Below are positions 9,320 to 20,584 of a stretch of 64,000 nucleotides of DNA, piece after piece; position 1 is the stretch's first letter; every line of letters begins with the position of its first letter. Under the pieces are notes generated by a model. It was not told the DNA's origin, did no database searches, and was given only the letters and a program-made list of their open reading frames with translations. The DNA comes from Enterobacter sp. kpr-6. Lineage in GTDB: Bacteria > Pseudomonadota > Gammaproteobacteria > Enterobacterales > Enterobacteriaceae. Location: NCBI RefSeq assembly GCF_900116015.1, contig NZ_FOYH01000002.1, forward strand, positions 794,365-858,364, written 5' to 3'. Made by a program: the position numbers and the translations under genes.

Positions 9320-11994
9320 TGCCCTTCTCCCTCGCTTTGCGCCTGCCGTGCTTTTGGCGGCAGCGGCGCGAAATATCCTACGATCAGCACCAGAACCGCC
9401 ACGCCGATAAAGGCGATGGCACGCGCCAGTCCGCCGCCGTGCGCGCTGTCCACCAGCATTAATTTGACGATCACCACGCCCAGAAGCCCCGCACCGTACA
9501 GCCAGTGCTGGCGGGAGTGTTGACGCGTTGCCCGCACCATTACCAGCAGCGCCACCAGCATCCAGAACAGAGCAAAGGTGGTCTGCACCAGCCGCGATGC
9601 CCACAGCGCATCTGCCGTCCAGGTGATTTCCCCGTACCAGGCCAGCGTGCGCATCAGCGCGCCGTTAAGCCACCAGAACGCCAGTGCTGCCAGCGCCAGT
9701 GGTACCCATTTGTTGATTTCAGCGGCAAATGTCGGCAAGGCGCGTGCGCACAACCGTGCCTGCACATAAAGCGCGAGCAGCGCGAAGGCCGCGCCCTCTT
9801 CCAGCGGATTGACCAGCGGCAGATAGCGCCAGCCCACCGCCGTGCCGTGATGAAGGTTTGCCAGCACCAGCAGCATCAATAAAACCGGCACCAGCGGGGC
9901 TGCCGCCAGCGCACCGTACCACACCGGCCAGACGCGCAGCGGCCACAGGCCACGGTTTAACCCGGCGTTGACCAGCAGGATCACCGCCGCGCCCGCGGCC
10001 ATCGGCAGTCCGGCCTGCCACGGCATCATTCCCCAGCCGAGCGAGTCGATAAACCACCACAACTCCGCCGCAAGCGCGGTGAGGATCAGCCAGAACAGCG
10101 ACAGATGCAGCGCCTGCGAGAAGTACTTCACGAAGGTGACGTTCTCCTTAGCAAGCAGCCAGAACGCGGAAGGCAGCGCGATAAGCCAGGCAAGATTTTG
10201 CCAGCCAGCGTCGAAAATCGCTCCTTCACCGATCTGCCAGCAGAGCGTGGCGAGCATCGCGGGCCACAGCAGCCAGATGGCGTAGCCCAGCACGGGCCAG
10301 TTCAGCCGGTGGCTGGCGATCCGCCAGAGGTGAACGCTCACGCCGAGCAGCGCCAGCACGCCTGGCATCGTCGCCATAAATCCGCTTAACGCCAGCAGCG
10401 ACAGGCCGTGCAGCGCCAGCAGCCAGAAGAGAACAGAACCTGCCAGCAGCGTATAACTGCCCTGTTTCTCAAGCCCGCGCCACAGCCACGCGCCCGCAAG
10501 CCAGGTGAGGCTCAACACGCCAAAAATCATCAGTTCTGACAGCGGCGGCAACGGTTCCTGCGCCACCCACAACGCGCTTCCCAGCGCCATCACCAACAGC
10601 GCCGTGCCGCTGTAGCTCATCCGCCGCTGTTGCTGCATGACGCCCAGCCAGAGGATGCCAAGCCCCTCCAGCGCCCACGCCATTGAGGTCCAGCGCATAG
10701 AGAGTGCAAGCGGAATTGCCAGGGTGACAAACGCACCGCCCAGTGCCAGCGCCGCCAGCAGCAGCGGTCTTCCCAGCGTCGGGTAACGCTTCAGCACCAG
10801 CCAGGCCATCGTCAGGTAAAACGCACCAAAACCCAGCGCCGAAAACGCCGGGCCAAAAGCGTAATCATGGGTCAGACCGTACTGCATCCCGAAGCCGAGC
10901 AGCGGCGGTGCGAACAGTAAAATGCCATCAAGCACCCGCCGATCGCCCCGCTGCGCGCGCAGCGACAAGCCGACGCTCAGCACGCCAAACAGCAGGATAT
11001 TAACGATGAGGAAAAGCTGGCAGATCAGGTAGAACTCAGGCCGGTAATCGTGCAATCCCCAGATACCGCCGATGCCGAAGGTAAATGCCATGCCGAGCAG
11101 ATTCAGCTCGCGCCAGTGCTGCCAGGCGCTGATGGCGAGAATGCCGCAGGAGAGCAGGAGGTAGAACGAAAAGAGCGCGATGAAATTACCGCTGCCGGTC
11201 GAGAGCAACAGCGGCGCGAGATACCCGCCGAGGCTCGCCAGCATCGCCAGACTCAGGGCACGTTGCAGCACCGCCAGCGCCACGCTTATCGCACAGATCA
11301 GCAGCAACAGCCCGAACGCCAGCGTCATCGGCAGCATCTGCCACAGGCGGAATGCGCCAAACACCGTAAGATAGAGCGCACCCGTGGCACCGCCCTGTAA
11401 GATCAGGGCATAAACCCGCTGCTTATGCCGCAGCCGCCAGCCCAGATAGAGCAGTCCGGCCGCCGCCAGCGACGCCGTTGCCAGCCGCAATTCCAGCGGG
11501 AAAAGATCGCGCTCCACGCTGTAGCGGAATAAAAACGCCAGCCCAAGAAACAGCAGCAGAATGCCGAGTTTGGCCAGCGGATTGCCGCGCATAAACCAGC
11601 CCACCAGCGTGGTGAGTGTGCCGCCGAGCGGGTTTTCGCGGGGAGTGGGAATAGCCTCAGGGACAGATTCCGGTTCAGGCGCAGTTTCAGGTGCGGATTC
11701 AGGTACAGGTTCCGGGGGCGCAATCACAGGCGCACCCCAGACATCGTGCGGCGTGGCCGCCTGCACAGGCATCGCAGGTGGCGCGATCTCCTGCATGACA
11801 GGCGCAGGCGTCATTTGCGGAACGACCTGCTCCCCGCCCGCCAGACTTTGCTCAAGAAGGGCGACCCGTTCACGCAGCGCGCCCAGTTCCCTTTGTGCAT
11901 CGCTGCTTTTTCGCCATGCCATAACCGCCAGACAGGGTGCGACGATCAACACGAAAAACAGCACAATACCGGCAATCAGTAAAAGCTCATCCAT
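9316..11994 (-). CDS. DUF2339-type polytopic membrane protein
   Basis: 892 residues. Order of parts: one N-terminal helix (residues about 4-25, LLLIAGIVLFFVLIVAPCLAV), a short coiled-coil (RELGALRERVALLEQSLAG), a proline/glutamate-rich linker to about residue 105, then a long hydrophobic region with some twenty or more predicted helices running almost to the C-terminus. This matches the DUF2339 family; no enzymatic motif is visible. Start ATG at 11994, 27 bp after malZ is cleared. It overlaps the DUF3999 gene by 4 bp. I infer that the two products act together in the envelope; function unknown. Confidence 0.82.
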   Translation of the reverse strand: MDELLLIAGIVLFFVLIVAPCLAVMAWRKSSDAQRELGALRERVALLEQSLAGGEQVVPQMTPAPVMQEIAPPAMPVQAATPHDVWGAPVIAPPEPVPESAPETAPEPESVPEAIPTPRENPLGGTLTTLVGWFMRGNPLAKLGILLLFLGLAFLFRYSVERDLFPLELRLATASLAAAGLLYLGWRLRHKQRVYALILQGGATGALYLTVFGAFRLWQMLPMTLAFGLLLLICAISVALAVLQRALSLAMLASLGGYLAPLLLSTGSGNFIALFSFYLLLSCGILAISAWQHWRELNLLGMAFTFGIGGIWGLHDYRPEFYLICQLFLIVNILLFGVLSVGLSLRAQRGDRRVLDGILLFAPPLLGFGMQYGLTHDYAFGPAFSALGFGAFYLTMAWLVLKRYPTLGRPLLLAALALGGAFVTLAIPLALSMRWTSMAWALEGLGILWLGVMQQQRRMSYSGTALLVMALGSALWVAQEPLPPLSELMIFGVLSLTWLAGAWLWRGLEKQGSYTLLAGSVLFWLLALHGLSLLALSGFMATMPGVLALLGVSVHLWRIASHRLNWPVLGYAIWLLWPAMLATLCWQIGEGAIFDAGWQNLAWLIALPSAFWLLAKENVTFVKYFSQALHLSLFWLILTALAAELWWFIDSLGWGMMPWQAGLPMAAGAAVILLVNAGLNRGLWPLRVWPVWYGALAAAPLVPVLLMLLVLANLHHGTAVGWRYLPLVNPLEEGAAFALLALYVQARLCARALPTFAAEINKWVPLALAALAFWWLNGALMRTLAWYGEITWTADALWASRLVQTTFALFWMLVALLVMVRATRQHSRQHWLYGAGLLGVVIVKLMLVDSAHGGGLARAIAFIGVAVLVLIVGYFAPLPPKARQAQSEGEGQ

Positions 11995-12021
11995 GGTTTT
12001 ACCTGAGGTAAAAGAGTTCAG

Positions 12022-13863
12022 TTATGCCGGGATAGTAGTTCGAATCTCACTCCCGCGCCACACTGTTGCTGAAATTGCAGGCAGGCCAAGCACGCCATCT
12101 TCCAGGTAACCGTTACCCTCTTTGCAGTGCCAGGCGTCGACGCTGACCAGCGCTAAATCGGTTAAAACCACTTCGCACGGCTGACCCCGGTTGATCGCCA
12201 CCAGCACGCGCTCGTTCTGCCAGACGCGCACAAACACCACTACATCGCCTTCGGCATGCAGCACCTGGCAGCCGCCGTAGCGCAGGGCGCGGCTTTGCTT
12301 GCGCAGTTTGATCATCCGCTGGTAAAGCGCGAACAGGCTGGCATCCTGCTGCGTTTTATCCCACGGGAACGGCTTGCGGCAGAAAGGATCGTTGCTGCCA
12401 TCCAGCCCCACCTCATCGCCGTAATAGATGCACGGCACGCCGGGCCAGCTAAACAGCCAGACCACCGCCAGCGGCATCCGGGCGATGTCTTTGCCGAGCA
12501 GCGTTTTGAAGCGGCTGGTGTCGTGGCTGTCGAGCTGGTTGAACATGCGTAGCTGCTGCTGATGCGACAGGCCCGCGCGATAGTTATCCATCCACGCCAC
12601 GCAATCGCGGGCGTCGAGGTGCTGCGGATCGTATGAGATATCGGTATTCGCCAGAAATCCCCACAGCGGCAGGGTAAAGCCCCGGTAGTTCATCGCCGCG
12701 TCTTCCGCGTCGGCCTGCAACCACTGGCGCGCATCGCCAAAATGCTCGCCAAGGATATAGGCATCCGGGCGGGTTTCTTTCGCCGCCTGGCTGATGCCGC
12801 TGACGTGCAGCAAATTATTGCGCGCGCCGCCCGCTTCACCGAGCATGTGCACCACGTCCAGCCGCCAGCCGTCCATGCTCCAGGGCGCTTTCAGCCAGTG
12901 GCGCACAATACTGTCTTCGCCTTTGTAGATCTCATCCACCAGCGCGTCGGCCTGATAATCCAGCTTCGGCAAACTGGGGTAGCCGAGCCAGTCGAGGGCG
13001 TGGCCCTCGTCCGAGAAGCTAAAAAACGACCGCCAGTGGGAATCCGGGTTGTGGCACGCCCCGCCGGTGCCGCGATTGTGGCGATCAAACCAGGCGTGGG
13101 AGTCGCCGCTGTGATTGAACACGCCGTCGAGCAACAGCCGCATCCCCTCGCGCTGGGTGTTAGCGCGCAGACGCAGCAGCGCCTGGTCGCCGCCAAACTG
13201 CGGATCAACATGGCGATAATCTTCGGTGTCATATTTATGCACGCTCGGCGCGGTAAACACCGGGTTGAGATAGAGCGCGGTGACACCGAGTTTTTTCAGG
13301 TACGGGAGTTTTTCGCTGATGCCATCGAGATCGCCGCCGTAAAAAGTCGATCCGCCCGCTTCCGCGGTTAACGGTTCATCCCAGTTGCGCAGCACGATTT
13401 CGCGCCCGGCGGCGTGATGATAATACACGTTGTCCTGATTAGCCGTGCGCGGCAGGCTGCGGGCGAAGCGATCCGGGAAGATCTGGTAAAACACCTGATC
13501 CGCCACCCACTGCGGGCCGTTGTCGGGGTAATCCACCGCAAACTGCTCAAGGCGCGCGGGCGGAAAACGGGCGAATCCCTGCGGCGTGAACCAGCACTGT
13601 CGGTTGTCCCACAGCAGCTTAAAGCTGTAGCGACGGCGCGGCTGGCCTTCGGTCAAATCGATGCGCGCGCGCCAGGCGACAATGCCCGGTTGCGGGGCGA
13701 GACGATGGCGGTGCATCTCAATGGAATATTCTTCATTGTCTTTTTCCGCACGCAGTTTAACCCGCGTCGGCAGATCGCTGCCCGAAAGCCAGAGGGTGAT
13801 AACAAGCTGATCTTTATTGCGTTTAATAAACGGCGCAACCGGAAGATGCCAGGCGTTCAACAT
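12022..13863 (-). CDS. malZ: Maltodextrin glucosidase
   Basis: 613 residues from the ATG at 13863 (MLNAWHLPV), which has an AGGGG box 7 bp upstream; a further upstream in-frame start is not supported. Family GH13: it removes glucose from the reducing end of maltotriose and longer maltodextrins in the cytoplasm. An N-terminal beta domain (to about residue 110) is followed by the barrel with DGVFNHSGD, the nucleophile block GWRLDVVHM, the acid/base block ILGEHFGDA and [11 protein letters not shown]. It is a few residues longer at the C-terminus than the E. coli protein. Putative MalT boxes lie about 80-100 bp upstream. Confidence 0.97.
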   Translation of the reverse strand: MLNAWHLPVAPFIKRNKDQLVITLWLSGSDLPTRVKLRAEKDNEEYSIEMHRHRLAPQPGIVAWRARIDLTEGQPRRRYSFKLLWDNRQCWFTPQGFARFPPARLEQFAVDYPDNGPQWVADQVFYQIFPDRFARSLPRTANQDNVYYHHAAGREIVLRNWDEPLTAEAGGSTFYGGDLDGISEKLPYLKKLGVTALYLNPVFTAPSVHKYDTEDYRHVDPQFGGDQALLRLRANTQREGMRLLLDGVFNHSGDSHAWFDRHNRGTGGACHNPDSHWRSFFSFSDEGHALDWLGYPSLPKLDYQADALVDEIYKGEDSIVRHWLKAPWSMDGWRLDVVHMLGEAGGARNNLLHVSGISQAAKETRPDAYILGEHFGDARQWLQADAEDAAMNYRGFTLPLWGFLANTDISYDPQHLDARDCVAWMDNYRAGLSHQQQLRMFNQLDSHDTSRFKTLLGKDIARMPLAVVWLFSWPGVPCIYYGDEVGLDGSNDPFCRKPFPWDKTQQDASLFALYQRMIKLRKQSRALRYGGCQVLHAEGDVVVFVRVWQNERVLVAINRGQPCEVVLTDLALVSVDAWHCKEGNGYLEDGVLGLPAISATVWRGSEIRTTIPA

Positions 13864-13941
13864 CGGTTTTCCCCTTTTATAAAAATGACGCCACCTTGCC
13901 ACAGGGCTTTTAAGGATAACTCATCACGGCGTTAATAATTG

Positions 13942-13964
13942 AGGGAGGAGATCGGGGGAGGAGG
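13942..13964 (+). promoter_or_regulatory. Putative MalT boxes upstream of malZ
   Basis: GGGGAGGAGG at 13955-13964 matches the MalT consensus GGGGA(T/G)GAGG at every position. AGGGAGGAGA at 13942-13951 matches at eight positions in the same orientation. They lie 79-101 bp upstream of malZ, a known member of the maltose regulon, so MalT control is expected. Confidence 0.6.
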
Positions 13965-14003
13965 AAATGACCGGGCAGCCAGATGCCGCCCGGAGGAACA
14001 TCA

Positions 14004-15374
14004 TTATACTTTTACGCGGTTGCGGTCGTGACGGCGCTTAAACGCCCAGCCCACCAGCAGTAGCGCGATCCACGCAAAGCCGACGTACAGCGAAATGCGT
14101 GTTTCCGGGTGGTAGCCAATCAGCGCAATGATAAACACCAGGAACAGCAGGCCGACCACGGTGGTGGCCACGCCGCCCGGCACTTTAAATTTCAGCGCGC
14201 TGACTTCTTCCGGCGAAAGGCGGCGACGGAAAGCGATTTGCGAGAGCAAAATCATGATCCACACCCACACGGTGGCGAAGGTCGCCAGTGACGCGATCAC
14301 CAGGAAGATGTTTTTCGGCATGACGTAGTTAAGCCAGGCCGCGAACAGCAGCGCGATGGTCATCACCAGCACCGTGACCCACGGAATGCCGCGACGGGAG
14401 GTTTTGGCGAAGAACTGCGGCGCACTGCCCTGCTCCGCCATACCGTGCAGCATACGCCCTACGCCGAAGACGTCGCTGTTGATTGCCGACAGCGACGCGG
14501 TCAGCACCACGAAGTTGAGGATGCTGGCAGCAAAGGTAATGCCGAGGTGCTCGAAGGTCAGCACAAACGGGCTGCCCTGGGTGCCGACCTGATTCCACGG
14601 GTAAATCGACATGATCACAAACAGGGTGCCGACGTAAAACACCAGAATACGCATCGGCACTGAGTTAATGGCGCGCGGAATGGATTTCGCCGGATCTTTC
14701 GCTTCACCAGCGGTGATGCCGATGATTTCGATGCCGCCGTAGGCAAACATCACCATTTGCAGCGACATCACCATGCCGATCCAGCCGTTGCTGAAGAAGC
14801 CGCCGTTGCTCCACAGATTATGGATACCCGTCGACTGGCCGCCGTTGCCAATCCCCCAGAAGATGATGCCGATACCCGCCACGATCATGATGATAATGGT
14901 GGCGACTTTAAAGAAGGAGAACCAGAACTCCAGTTCGCCAAAGACCTTCACGCTCATCAGGTTGACGGCGCTGATGATCATCACCACGCTCAGAACCCAG
15001 ATCCATTGCGGCACATCCGGGAACCAGACGCCCATATAAATGCCGAAGGCGGTGACGTCGGCGATGGCGACGATCAGGATTTCAAAACAGTAGGTCCAGC
15101 CGGTGATATACCCCGCGAGCGGGCCGAGGTTTTCCTGCGCATAGCGTGAAAACGAGCTGGCGGAAGGGTTGTGCACGGACATCTCGCCCAGTGCGCGCAT
15201 GATGATATAGGCCGCCACGCCGCCAATAATATAGGCCAGCAGCACGCTCGGCCCGGCCATTTTAATGGCGTCGGCTGAACCATAGAAAAGGCCCGTACCA
15301 ATTGCCGAGCCCAGCGCCATAAAGCGGATATGCCGGGTGCTTAAGCCCCGCTTTAGCTTGTTCGTACTTTCCAT
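14004..15374 (-). CDS. proY: Proline-specific permease-type amino acid transporter ProY
   Basis: 456 residues (E. coli 457). An inner-membrane amino acid/polyamine/organocation (APC) permease with about twelve helices, starting [20 protein letters not shown] and carrying the APC signature [20 protein letters not shown]. In E. coli ProY is regarded as a cryptic proline transporter. It differs from the E. coli protein mainly at the C-terminus ([10 protein letters not shown]). brnQ lies upstream on the same strand, with a terminator between them. Confidence 0.93.
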   Translation of the reverse strand: MESTNKLKRGLSTRHIRFMALGSAIGTGLFYGSADAIKMAGPSVLLAYIIGGVAAYIIMRALGEMSVHNPSASSFSRYAQENLGPLAGYITGWTYCFEILIVAIADVTAFGIYMGVWFPDVPQWIWVLSVVMIISAVNLMSVKVFGELEFWFSFFKVATIIIMIVAGIGIIFWGIGNGGQSTGIHNLWSNGGFFSNGWIGMVMSLQMVMFAYGGIEIIGITAGEAKDPAKSIPRAINSVPMRILVFYVGTLFVIMSIYPWNQVGTQGSPFVLTFEHLGITFAASILNFVVLTASLSAINSDVFGVGRMLHGMAEQGSAPQFFAKTSRRGIPWVTVLVMTIALLFAAWLNYVMPKNIFLVIASLATFATVWVWIMILLSQIAFRRRLSPEEVSALKFKVPGGVATTVVGLLFLVFIIALIGYHPETRISLYVGFAWIALLLVGWAFKRRHDRNRVKV

Positions 15375-15395
15375 TCTTTCCTGTGCCGTCGCTAA

Positions 15396-15430
15396 AAATA
15401 AAAAACCACGGGATGTTAAGGCCCGTGGTT
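15396..15430 (-). terminator. Rho-independent terminator after brnQ
   Basis: On the minus strand AACCACGGG and CCCGTGGTT form a 9-bp stem, followed by TTTTTTATTTTT. It lies between the brnQ stop and the proY start, so the two permeases are probably separate transcription units. Confidence 0.85.
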
Positions 15431-15447
15431 AAATTTGCAACCCTTGA

Positions 15448-16767
15448 TTAATGTGCGCTGGAAGTCACCTGACGTCCTGCGGTGCGATCCCAGACCACTG
15501 CCAGGACCACCATCACCACGGTTGGCATCAGCCACGCCAGACCCTGTTCCGCCAGCGGTAAACGCTGCGTCCAGGCCGGTAACATGTCAGCAAACGCGGA
15601 GGCTTTGATGCCGTCGAGGATGCCAAACACCAGGCTGATAAACATGGCAGGCGCGATGATGCGCGACGAATTATGCCACCATGAGCGAGTGAAACTGAGT
15701 ACAACCAGTGCGATACACGGCGGGTAGATAGCCGTCAGTACCGGAATAGAAATCTGGATCAGATGGCTTAAGCCCAGATTGGATACCAGCATCGAGAAGC
15801 CGCCCAGTATAAACGCCAGCGTGCGGTACGAGAACGGCAGGTACTGCGCGAAGAACTCGGCACAGGCGCAGGTCAGGCCAACCGCCGTCACCAGACAGGC
15901 CAGGAAAATCAGCGCCGCCAGCAGCAGGCTGCCCGCACCACCAAAGGTGTGCTGGACGTAAGCATGAAGAATTGCCGCGCCGTTAGCAGACTGCTCAACC
16001 AGCGTCCCGCTGTCAGAACCCAGGCGGAACAGCGCCAGATAGAGCAGCGTCAGGCCCACACCGGCAATCAGACCGGCCCAGATGGTGTAACGCGTCAGCA
16101 GGCGGGCGTCGGAAACACCGCGTGAACGGGCGGCGTTAACAATCACGATGCCGAAGACCATCGCGCCCAGCGTATCCATGGTCAGATAGCCGTTCACAAA
16201 GCCGTTGGAGAAGGCCGCATTTTTGTAGGCGTCCATCGCGTCGCTGATTGGACCCGCCGGCCAGACCAGCGCGGCCACGGAGAGCACGGTCAGGGCGATA
16301 ATTTTCATCGGCGCGAGGAAATTCCCCACCGTATCCAGCAGTTTGCCCGGGTAGAGCGACACCAGGATCACCAGTGCGAAATAGATCAGGCTGTAGATCA
16401 GAAGCGGCATTGCGCCGTCGCCGGTCAGCGGGGCAATCCCTACTTCGAAAGAAACGGTCGTGGTACGCGGGATCGCGAATAACGGCCCTACGGCGAGATA
16501 ACATACGGTCGCCAGCAGTACCCCGGCGGCTTTACCAATCGGCGTGCTCAGGCTGTCGATGCCGCCGCCCACTTTGGCCAGCGCAACAACGGTTAGTACC
16601 GGCAGACCAACGGCGGTAATCAGAAAGCCGACTGCCGCAGTCCAGACGTGTTCACCGGCCTGCAGGCCGACCATGGGTGGAAAAATAATGTTCCCTGCGC
16701 CAACAAACAGGGCGAAGGTCATAAAGCCCAGTGCCATGATGTCGCGTGGTTTTAAACGATGGGTCAT
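15448..16767 (-). CDS. brnQ: Branched-chain amino acid:sodium/proton symporter BrnQ
   Basis: 439 residues from the ATG at 16767 ([15 protein letters not shown]), exactly the E. coli length; the longer in-frame start adds 22 residues without homology. LIVCS-family importer of leucine, valine and isoleucine with about twelve inner-membrane helices. Near-identical family blocks include [20 protein letters not shown] and [19 protein letters not shown]. It follows phoR on the same strand after a 409-bp gap that holds a terminator, so it has its own promoter. Confidence 0.97.
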   Translation of the reverse strand: MTHRLKPRDIMALGFMTFALFVGAGNIIFPPMVGLQAGEHVWTAAVGFLITAVGLPVLTVVALAKVGGGIDSLSTPIGKAAGVLLATVCYLAVGPLFAIPRTTTVSFEVGIAPLTGDGAMPLLIYSLIYFALVILVSLYPGKLLDTVGNFLAPMKIIALTVLSVAALVWPAGPISDAMDAYKNAAFSNGFVNGYLTMDTLGAMVFGIVIVNAARSRGVSDARLLTRYTIWAGLIAGVGLTLLYLALFRLGSDSGTLVEQSANGAAILHAYVQHTFGGAGSLLLAALIFLACLVTAVGLTCACAEFFAQYLPFSYRTLAFILGGFSMLVSNLGLSHLIQISIPVLTAIYPPCIALVVLSFTRSWWHNSSRIIAPAMFISLVFGILDGIKASAFADMLPAWTQRLPLAEQGLAWLMPTVVMVVLAVVWDRTAGRQVTSSAH

Positions 16768-17127
16768 AAACGTTTGATGCCTGTGGATGTGGTGTTGAAA
16801 GTGATGAATTTTCCGCCAGCCCCAGCGGGACAATACGGCAGCAATATCATGTTATTCCAGCGGGATATGCTTCCCGCACGACGTGGCGAAGAATAGTTTT
16901 TCGATTTACCACGCAAATACAGTCGGTCTGACAATATCTGGGGCGCAATTTAAACGCTTATAACGTTTAAAGGCAAGGCGGGATCCTAAAACCAGATGCT
17001 TATATTGCCTGTGAAATTAAAAGCAGCATAAAGCCCTAATTATAAGAAAAACACATGGCTTATCATGCGAACAAAAAAGCATCACACGTATGAAAATCAG
17101 GTTTATCTGCGTTGACTGCAAAGCAAA
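16768..17127. other. Intergenic region before brnQ
   Basis: About 360 bp without a gene between the phoR terminator and brnQ. It is AT-rich toward the middle and presumably holds the brnQ promoter. The only symmetry noticed is AAACGCTTATAACGTTTAAA near 16951-16971. No coding frame with a ribosome binding site was found. Confidence 0.5.
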
Positions 17128-17149
17128 CAGGCCAGTTTATGCTGGCCTG
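17128..17149 (-). terminator. Stem-loop terminator after phoR
   Basis: Perfect 8-bp stem CAGGCCAG/CTGGCCTG with a six-base loop, 28 bp past the phoR stop. Only three T follow on the minus strand, so termination may be partial. Confidence 0.6.
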
Positions 17150-17176
17150 TGGAAAGATATGCTGACAGAGCGGGGA

Positions 17177-18472
17177 CTAATCGCCATTTCTGGCAATTAA
17201 ACGCTCCGGGAGGGTGAAGCTAAAACGGGTGCCTTTGCCGGGCGTACTGTCGATTTCGAGGCGGCTGTCGTGATGATTCACCGCATGTTTTACAATCGCC
17301 AGCCCCAGACCGCTGCCGCCGGTTTGCCGCGAGCGGGCTTTATCGACGCGGTAAAAACGCTCCGTCAGGCGCGGGATATGCTCAGCAGAAATGCCCGGCC
17401 CGCTGTCGGTGACGCAAAACTGCGCGCCGTGGGCCACCCGCTGCCAGCTCACCGTAATCTGCGTGCCTTCCGGCGTATGGTTAACCGCGTTGTAGACCAG
17501 ATTCGAAATAGCACTGCGCATCTGATCTTCATTGCCCATCACCTTCAGCGCGCTGTCCACTTCAAAGGCGATCTGGTGCCGGTTCTGGCTCAGGGTTTGC
17601 GCTTCCCGTTCCACCACCCGCAGCATCATCGGCACATCAATGATTTCATTTTTCAGTTGTACCGGTGAGGCTTCAATTTTTGACAAGGTCAACAACTGGC
17701 GCACCAGCCCTTCCATGCGAGAGGTCTGCTCACGCATGGTATGCAGCGCTTTGTCGCGCTGCCCGCCTTCCAGCGTCTGCTCCTGCATCATCTCCAGATA
17801 CCCCTGTAACACGGTCAGCGGGGTACGCAGTTCGTGGCTGACGTTGGCGAAGAAGTTGCGCCGTGCGCCTTCAAGCTGGTGCATTTGCGTGACGTCGCGC
17901 GCCACCATCAGCATCTGCTTTTCACTGTAGGGCATGACGCGGATTTCCAGATGCCGCCCACTGTTAAGCACCAGATTGAGCGGCTTCACAAAATCGTGGC
18001 GCTTTAAATACTGGGCAAATTCCGGGTAGCGCAGCAGGTTTAAGATGTTCTGCCCGTTATCGTCCGGCCAGCGCAATCCCAGCAGTTGCTGAGCCAGGCC
18101 GTTACACCAGAAAATCGCGCCCTCTTCGGTGGTAAGAACGACCGCATCGGGTAACGATTCTGCGCCACTACGAAAACGCTTGATCAGGCTGCCCAGTTCA
18201 CGACGGCGCTTTTTATTACGCAGTTGCATCTGGTGCAGCCCGTAGAGCAGCGGTTCCCAGCTTCCGTGGCCGGGCGGCGGCGTCATGCTGCGATCAACCC
18301 ACAGCCACCAGGAGAGTTGCAGTAAATTCCAGAAATGCCAGATCAGTAACCCGGTGACTGCCGCCAGCAAAAACCACGGCAGATAACCAAAAACGGCACC
18401 GAGCACAAAGGCAGGGATGCAGCACATCAGTAGCTCGAAAACCAGCCTTTTCCATGACAGCCGTTCCAGCAC
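17177..18472 (-). CDS. phoR: Phosphate regulon sensor histidine kinase PhoR
   Basis: 431 residues, the E. coli length. An inner-membrane kinase/phosphatase that reads PstSCAB-PhoU and phosphorylates PhoB when phosphate is low. Order: two N-terminal helices (about residues 10-60), a basic linker, a PAS domain (about 95-195), the HisKA box [19 protein letters not shown], and an HATPase domain with [20 protein letters not shown] and [12 protein letters not shown]. It lies 21 bp after phoB, the usual operon, and is followed by a stem-loop. Confidence 0.98.
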   Translation of the reverse strand: MLERLSWKRLVFELLMCCIPAFVLGAVFGYLPWFLLAAVTGLLIWHFWNLLQLSWWLWVDRSMTPPPGHGSWEPLLYGLHQMQLRNKKRRRELGSLIKRFRSGAESLPDAVVLTTEEGAIFWCNGLAQQLLGLRWPDDNGQNILNLLRYPEFAQYLKRHDFVKPLNLVLNSGRHLEIRVMPYSEKQMLMVARDVTQMHQLEGARRNFFANVSHELRTPLTVLQGYLEMMQEQTLEGGQRDKALHTMREQTSRMEGLVRQLLTLSKIEASPVQLKNEIIDVPMMLRVVEREAQTLSQNRHQIAFEVDSALKVMGNEDQMRSAISNLVYNAVNHTPEGTQITVSWQRVAHGAQFCVTDSGPGISAEHIPRLTERFYRVDKARSRQTGGSGLGLAIVKHAVNHHDSRLEIDSTPGKGTRFSFTLPERLIARNGD

Positions 18473-18493
18473 GCGTCACACTCCTGTCAAATT

Positions 18494-19183
18494 TTAGAAA
18501 CGGGTCGAGAAACGATAACCCGTGCCGCGAACGGTTTGTACCATCCGGTCGTGGCCGCTGTGTTCCAGCGCTTTACGAAGACGACGAATATGCACGTCTA
18601 CGGTGCGGTCTTCAACGTAAACATTGGTTCCCCAGACGTGGTTAAGCAGTTGTTCACGGCTGTAAACGCGTTCCGGGTGCGTCATAAAGAAGTGCAAAAG
18701 TTTGAATTCGGTCGGCCCCATGTCCAGCGGATTTTCCCCGGTCATGACGCGATGTGAGGTGGGATCAAGGCTCAGGCCCTGCATTTCAATGACTTCTTCC
18801 ACCGCCATCGGTGAAATCCGGCGCATCACGGCTTTGATTCGCGCCACCAGCTCTTTCGGCGAAAACGGTTTGGTGATGTAGTCATCCGCGCCCGTTTCCA
18901 GACCGCGCACCCGGTCCTCTTCTTCACCGCGCGCCGTCAGCATCATGACCGGAATGTCGCGGGTCAGGGCTTCGCGCTTTAAGTGCTTAATAAACTGAAT
19001 GCCAGAGCCGCCGGGCAACATCCAGTCGAGCAACACCAGATCCGGCCAGGGTTCATTAAGTTGGTTCACCGCGCTGTCATAATCTTCCGCTTCGACAGGC
19101 TGAAAACCGTTTTGCTCCAGAACAAAGCACACCATCTCACGAATTGGCGCTTCATCTTCCACGACCAGGATGCGTCTTGCCAT
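18494..19183 (-). CDS. phoB: Phosphate regulon response regulator PhoB
   Basis: 229 residues, the E. coli length and almost identical in sequence. OmpR-family activator: receiver domain with acidic pocket ED at residues 9-10, phospho-acceptor D53 (LLDWMLPG) and K in ITKPF, then a winged helix with [20 protein letters not shown] as recognition region. It binds Pho boxes upstream of itself and of phoA, both seen in this window. Autoregulation is indicated by a tandem Pho box 55-76 bp upstream. Confidence 0.99.
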   Translation of the reverse strand: MARRILVVEDEAPIREMVCFVLEQNGFQPVEAEDYDSAVNQLNEPWPDLVLLDWMLPGGSGIQFIKHLKREALTRDIPVMMLTARGEEEDRVRGLETGADDYITKPFSPKELVARIKAVMRRISPMAVEEVIEMQGLSLDPTSHRVMTGENPLDMGPTEFKLLHFFMTHPERVYSREQLLNHVWGTNVYVEDRTVDVHIRRLRKALEHSGHDRMVQTVRGTGYRFSTRF

Positions 19184-19237
19184 AATTTGCCCTGTTTTTA
19201 TTAAGTCATAAGTATATGTTGCGGCGTCATTATGCGT

Positions 19238-19259
19238 CAGATTTATGACAGATTTATGA
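19238..19259 (-). promoter_or_regulatory. Pho box upstream of phoB
   Basis: Two exact tandem copies of the 11-mer TCATAAATCTG (minus strand) match the half-site structure of the PhoB-binding site. The arrangement CATAAATCTGTCATAAATCTG is the one I know from the E. coli phoB promoter. It would replace the -35 element and make phoBR autoregulated. Confidence 0.9.
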
Positions 19260-19381
19260 AAATGATGACCGCCAGATGACGCAAACCGTTGTTTTATGAC
19301 ACCCGAAAAAAGGCGGCGAAACTATCATCACACGGCGTAATGTTTATAATCGGCCTCACGCTTTTTTGCCACGGAATTACT

Positions 19382-20584
19382 ATGCGCCTCCTCCACACCT
19401 CTGACTGGCACCTCGGACAAAACTTTTACAGCAAAAGCCGCGCGCCTGAACACGCCGCTTTTCTCGACTGGCTGCTTGCCACGGCGCAGGAACAGCAGGT
19501 GGATGTCATTGTGGTGGCGGGTGATATTTTCGATACCGGCTCACCACCGAGCTATGCCCGCGAACTGTACAACCGCTTTGTCGTTAACCTGCAACAAACC
19601 GGCTGTCATCTGGTGGTGCTGGCGGGCAACCATGACTCCGTTGCCACCCTGAATGAATCGCGCGAGATCCTGGCGTTCCTGAATACCACGGTGGTCGCCG
19701 CCGCAGGGTGTGCACCGCATTATCTTCCGCTGCGCGACGGCACACCGGGCGCGGTCTTCTGCCCGGTGCCGTTTTTGCGCCCGCGCGATATCGTCAAAAG
19801 CCTGCCGGGACAATCCGGCGGCGAAAAGCAGCAGCATTTACTGAAAACCATCACCGACTATTATCAGCATCAATATCAGGCCGCCCTTGATTTACGTGGT
19901 GACCAGCCGCTGCCGATTATTGCCAGCGGCCACCTTACCACCGTCGGGGCCAGTAAAAGTGACGCGGTGCGTGACATTTATATCGGCACGCTCGACGCGT
20001 TCCCGGCGCAAAATTTCCCGGCGGTGGATTATCTGGCGCTCGGACACATTCACCGCGCGCAGGTGATCAACGGGCAGACGCATATCCGCTACTGTGGCTC
20101 CCCTATTGCGTTAAGTTTTGATGAAACCGGCAAGCAGAAGTGCGTCAATCTGGTGACCTTCCGCGACGGAAAACTGGACGAGATCACCGCCCTGCCGGTG
20201 CCGGTCACGCAGCAACTGGCGGTGGTTAAAGGCGATCTGGCGGGCATCGCGCAGCAGCTTGAACAGTGGCGCGACTCCCCGGTCACGCCCCCGGTGTGGC
20301 TCGATATTGAAATCGCCACCGACGAATACCTCACCGATGCGCAGCGTAAAATTCAGGTGCTGACGGAAGGCCTGCCCGTTGACGTGTTGCTGGTGCGCCG
20401 CAGCCGTGAACAGCGCGAGCGGATCATGAACGGTGAAATCCGCGAAACCCTAAGCGAACTGCGGGTGGAAGAGGTGTTTGAGCGCCGCCTGGCGCTGGAA
20501 GAACTCGACGACGCACAACAGCAGCGCTTACAGACGCTGTTTAAGCAGACGGTTCACGATCTCCAGGAGGAGAACGACGCATGA
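19382..20584 (+). CDS. sbcD: Nuclease SbcCD subunit D
   Basis: 400 residues from the ATG at 19382 ([15 protein letters not shown]), exactly the E. coli length; earlier in-frame starts give a tail without homology. Mre11-type metallophosphatase with the five phosphoesterase motifs: DWHLG (about 9-12), [19 protein letters not shown] and LGHIHRAQ. With SbcC it cleaves hairpins and DNA ends during repair. It is divergent from phoB and overlaps sbcC by 4 bp (ATGA), as expected for a coupled complex. Confidence 0.98.
   Translation: MRLLHTSDWHLGQNFYSKSRAPEHAAFLDWLLATAQEQQVDVIVVAGDIFDTGSPPSYARELYNRFVVNLQQTGCHLVVLAGNHDSVATLNESREILAFLNTTVVAAAGCAPHYLPLRDGTPGAVFCPVPFLRPRDIVKSLPGQSGGEKQQHLLKTITDYYQHQYQAALDLRGDQPLPIIASGHLTTVGASKSDAVRDIYIGTLDAFPAQNFPAVDYLALGHIHRAQVINGQTHIRYCGSPIALSFDETGKQKCVNLVTFRDGKLDEITALPVPVTQQLAVVKGDLAGIAQQLEQWRDSPVTPPVWLDIEIATDEYLTDAQRKIQVLTEGLPVDVLLVRRSREQRERIMNGEIRETLSELRVEEVFERRLALEELDDAQQQRLQTLFKQTVHDLQEENDA

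Noticed and set aside
9319-9604. A longer N-terminus for the DUF3999 protein
   Set aside because: The extra residues are out-of-frame reading of the DUF2339 gene and would hide an obvious signal peptide; the ATG at 9319 is coupled to the upstream stop.
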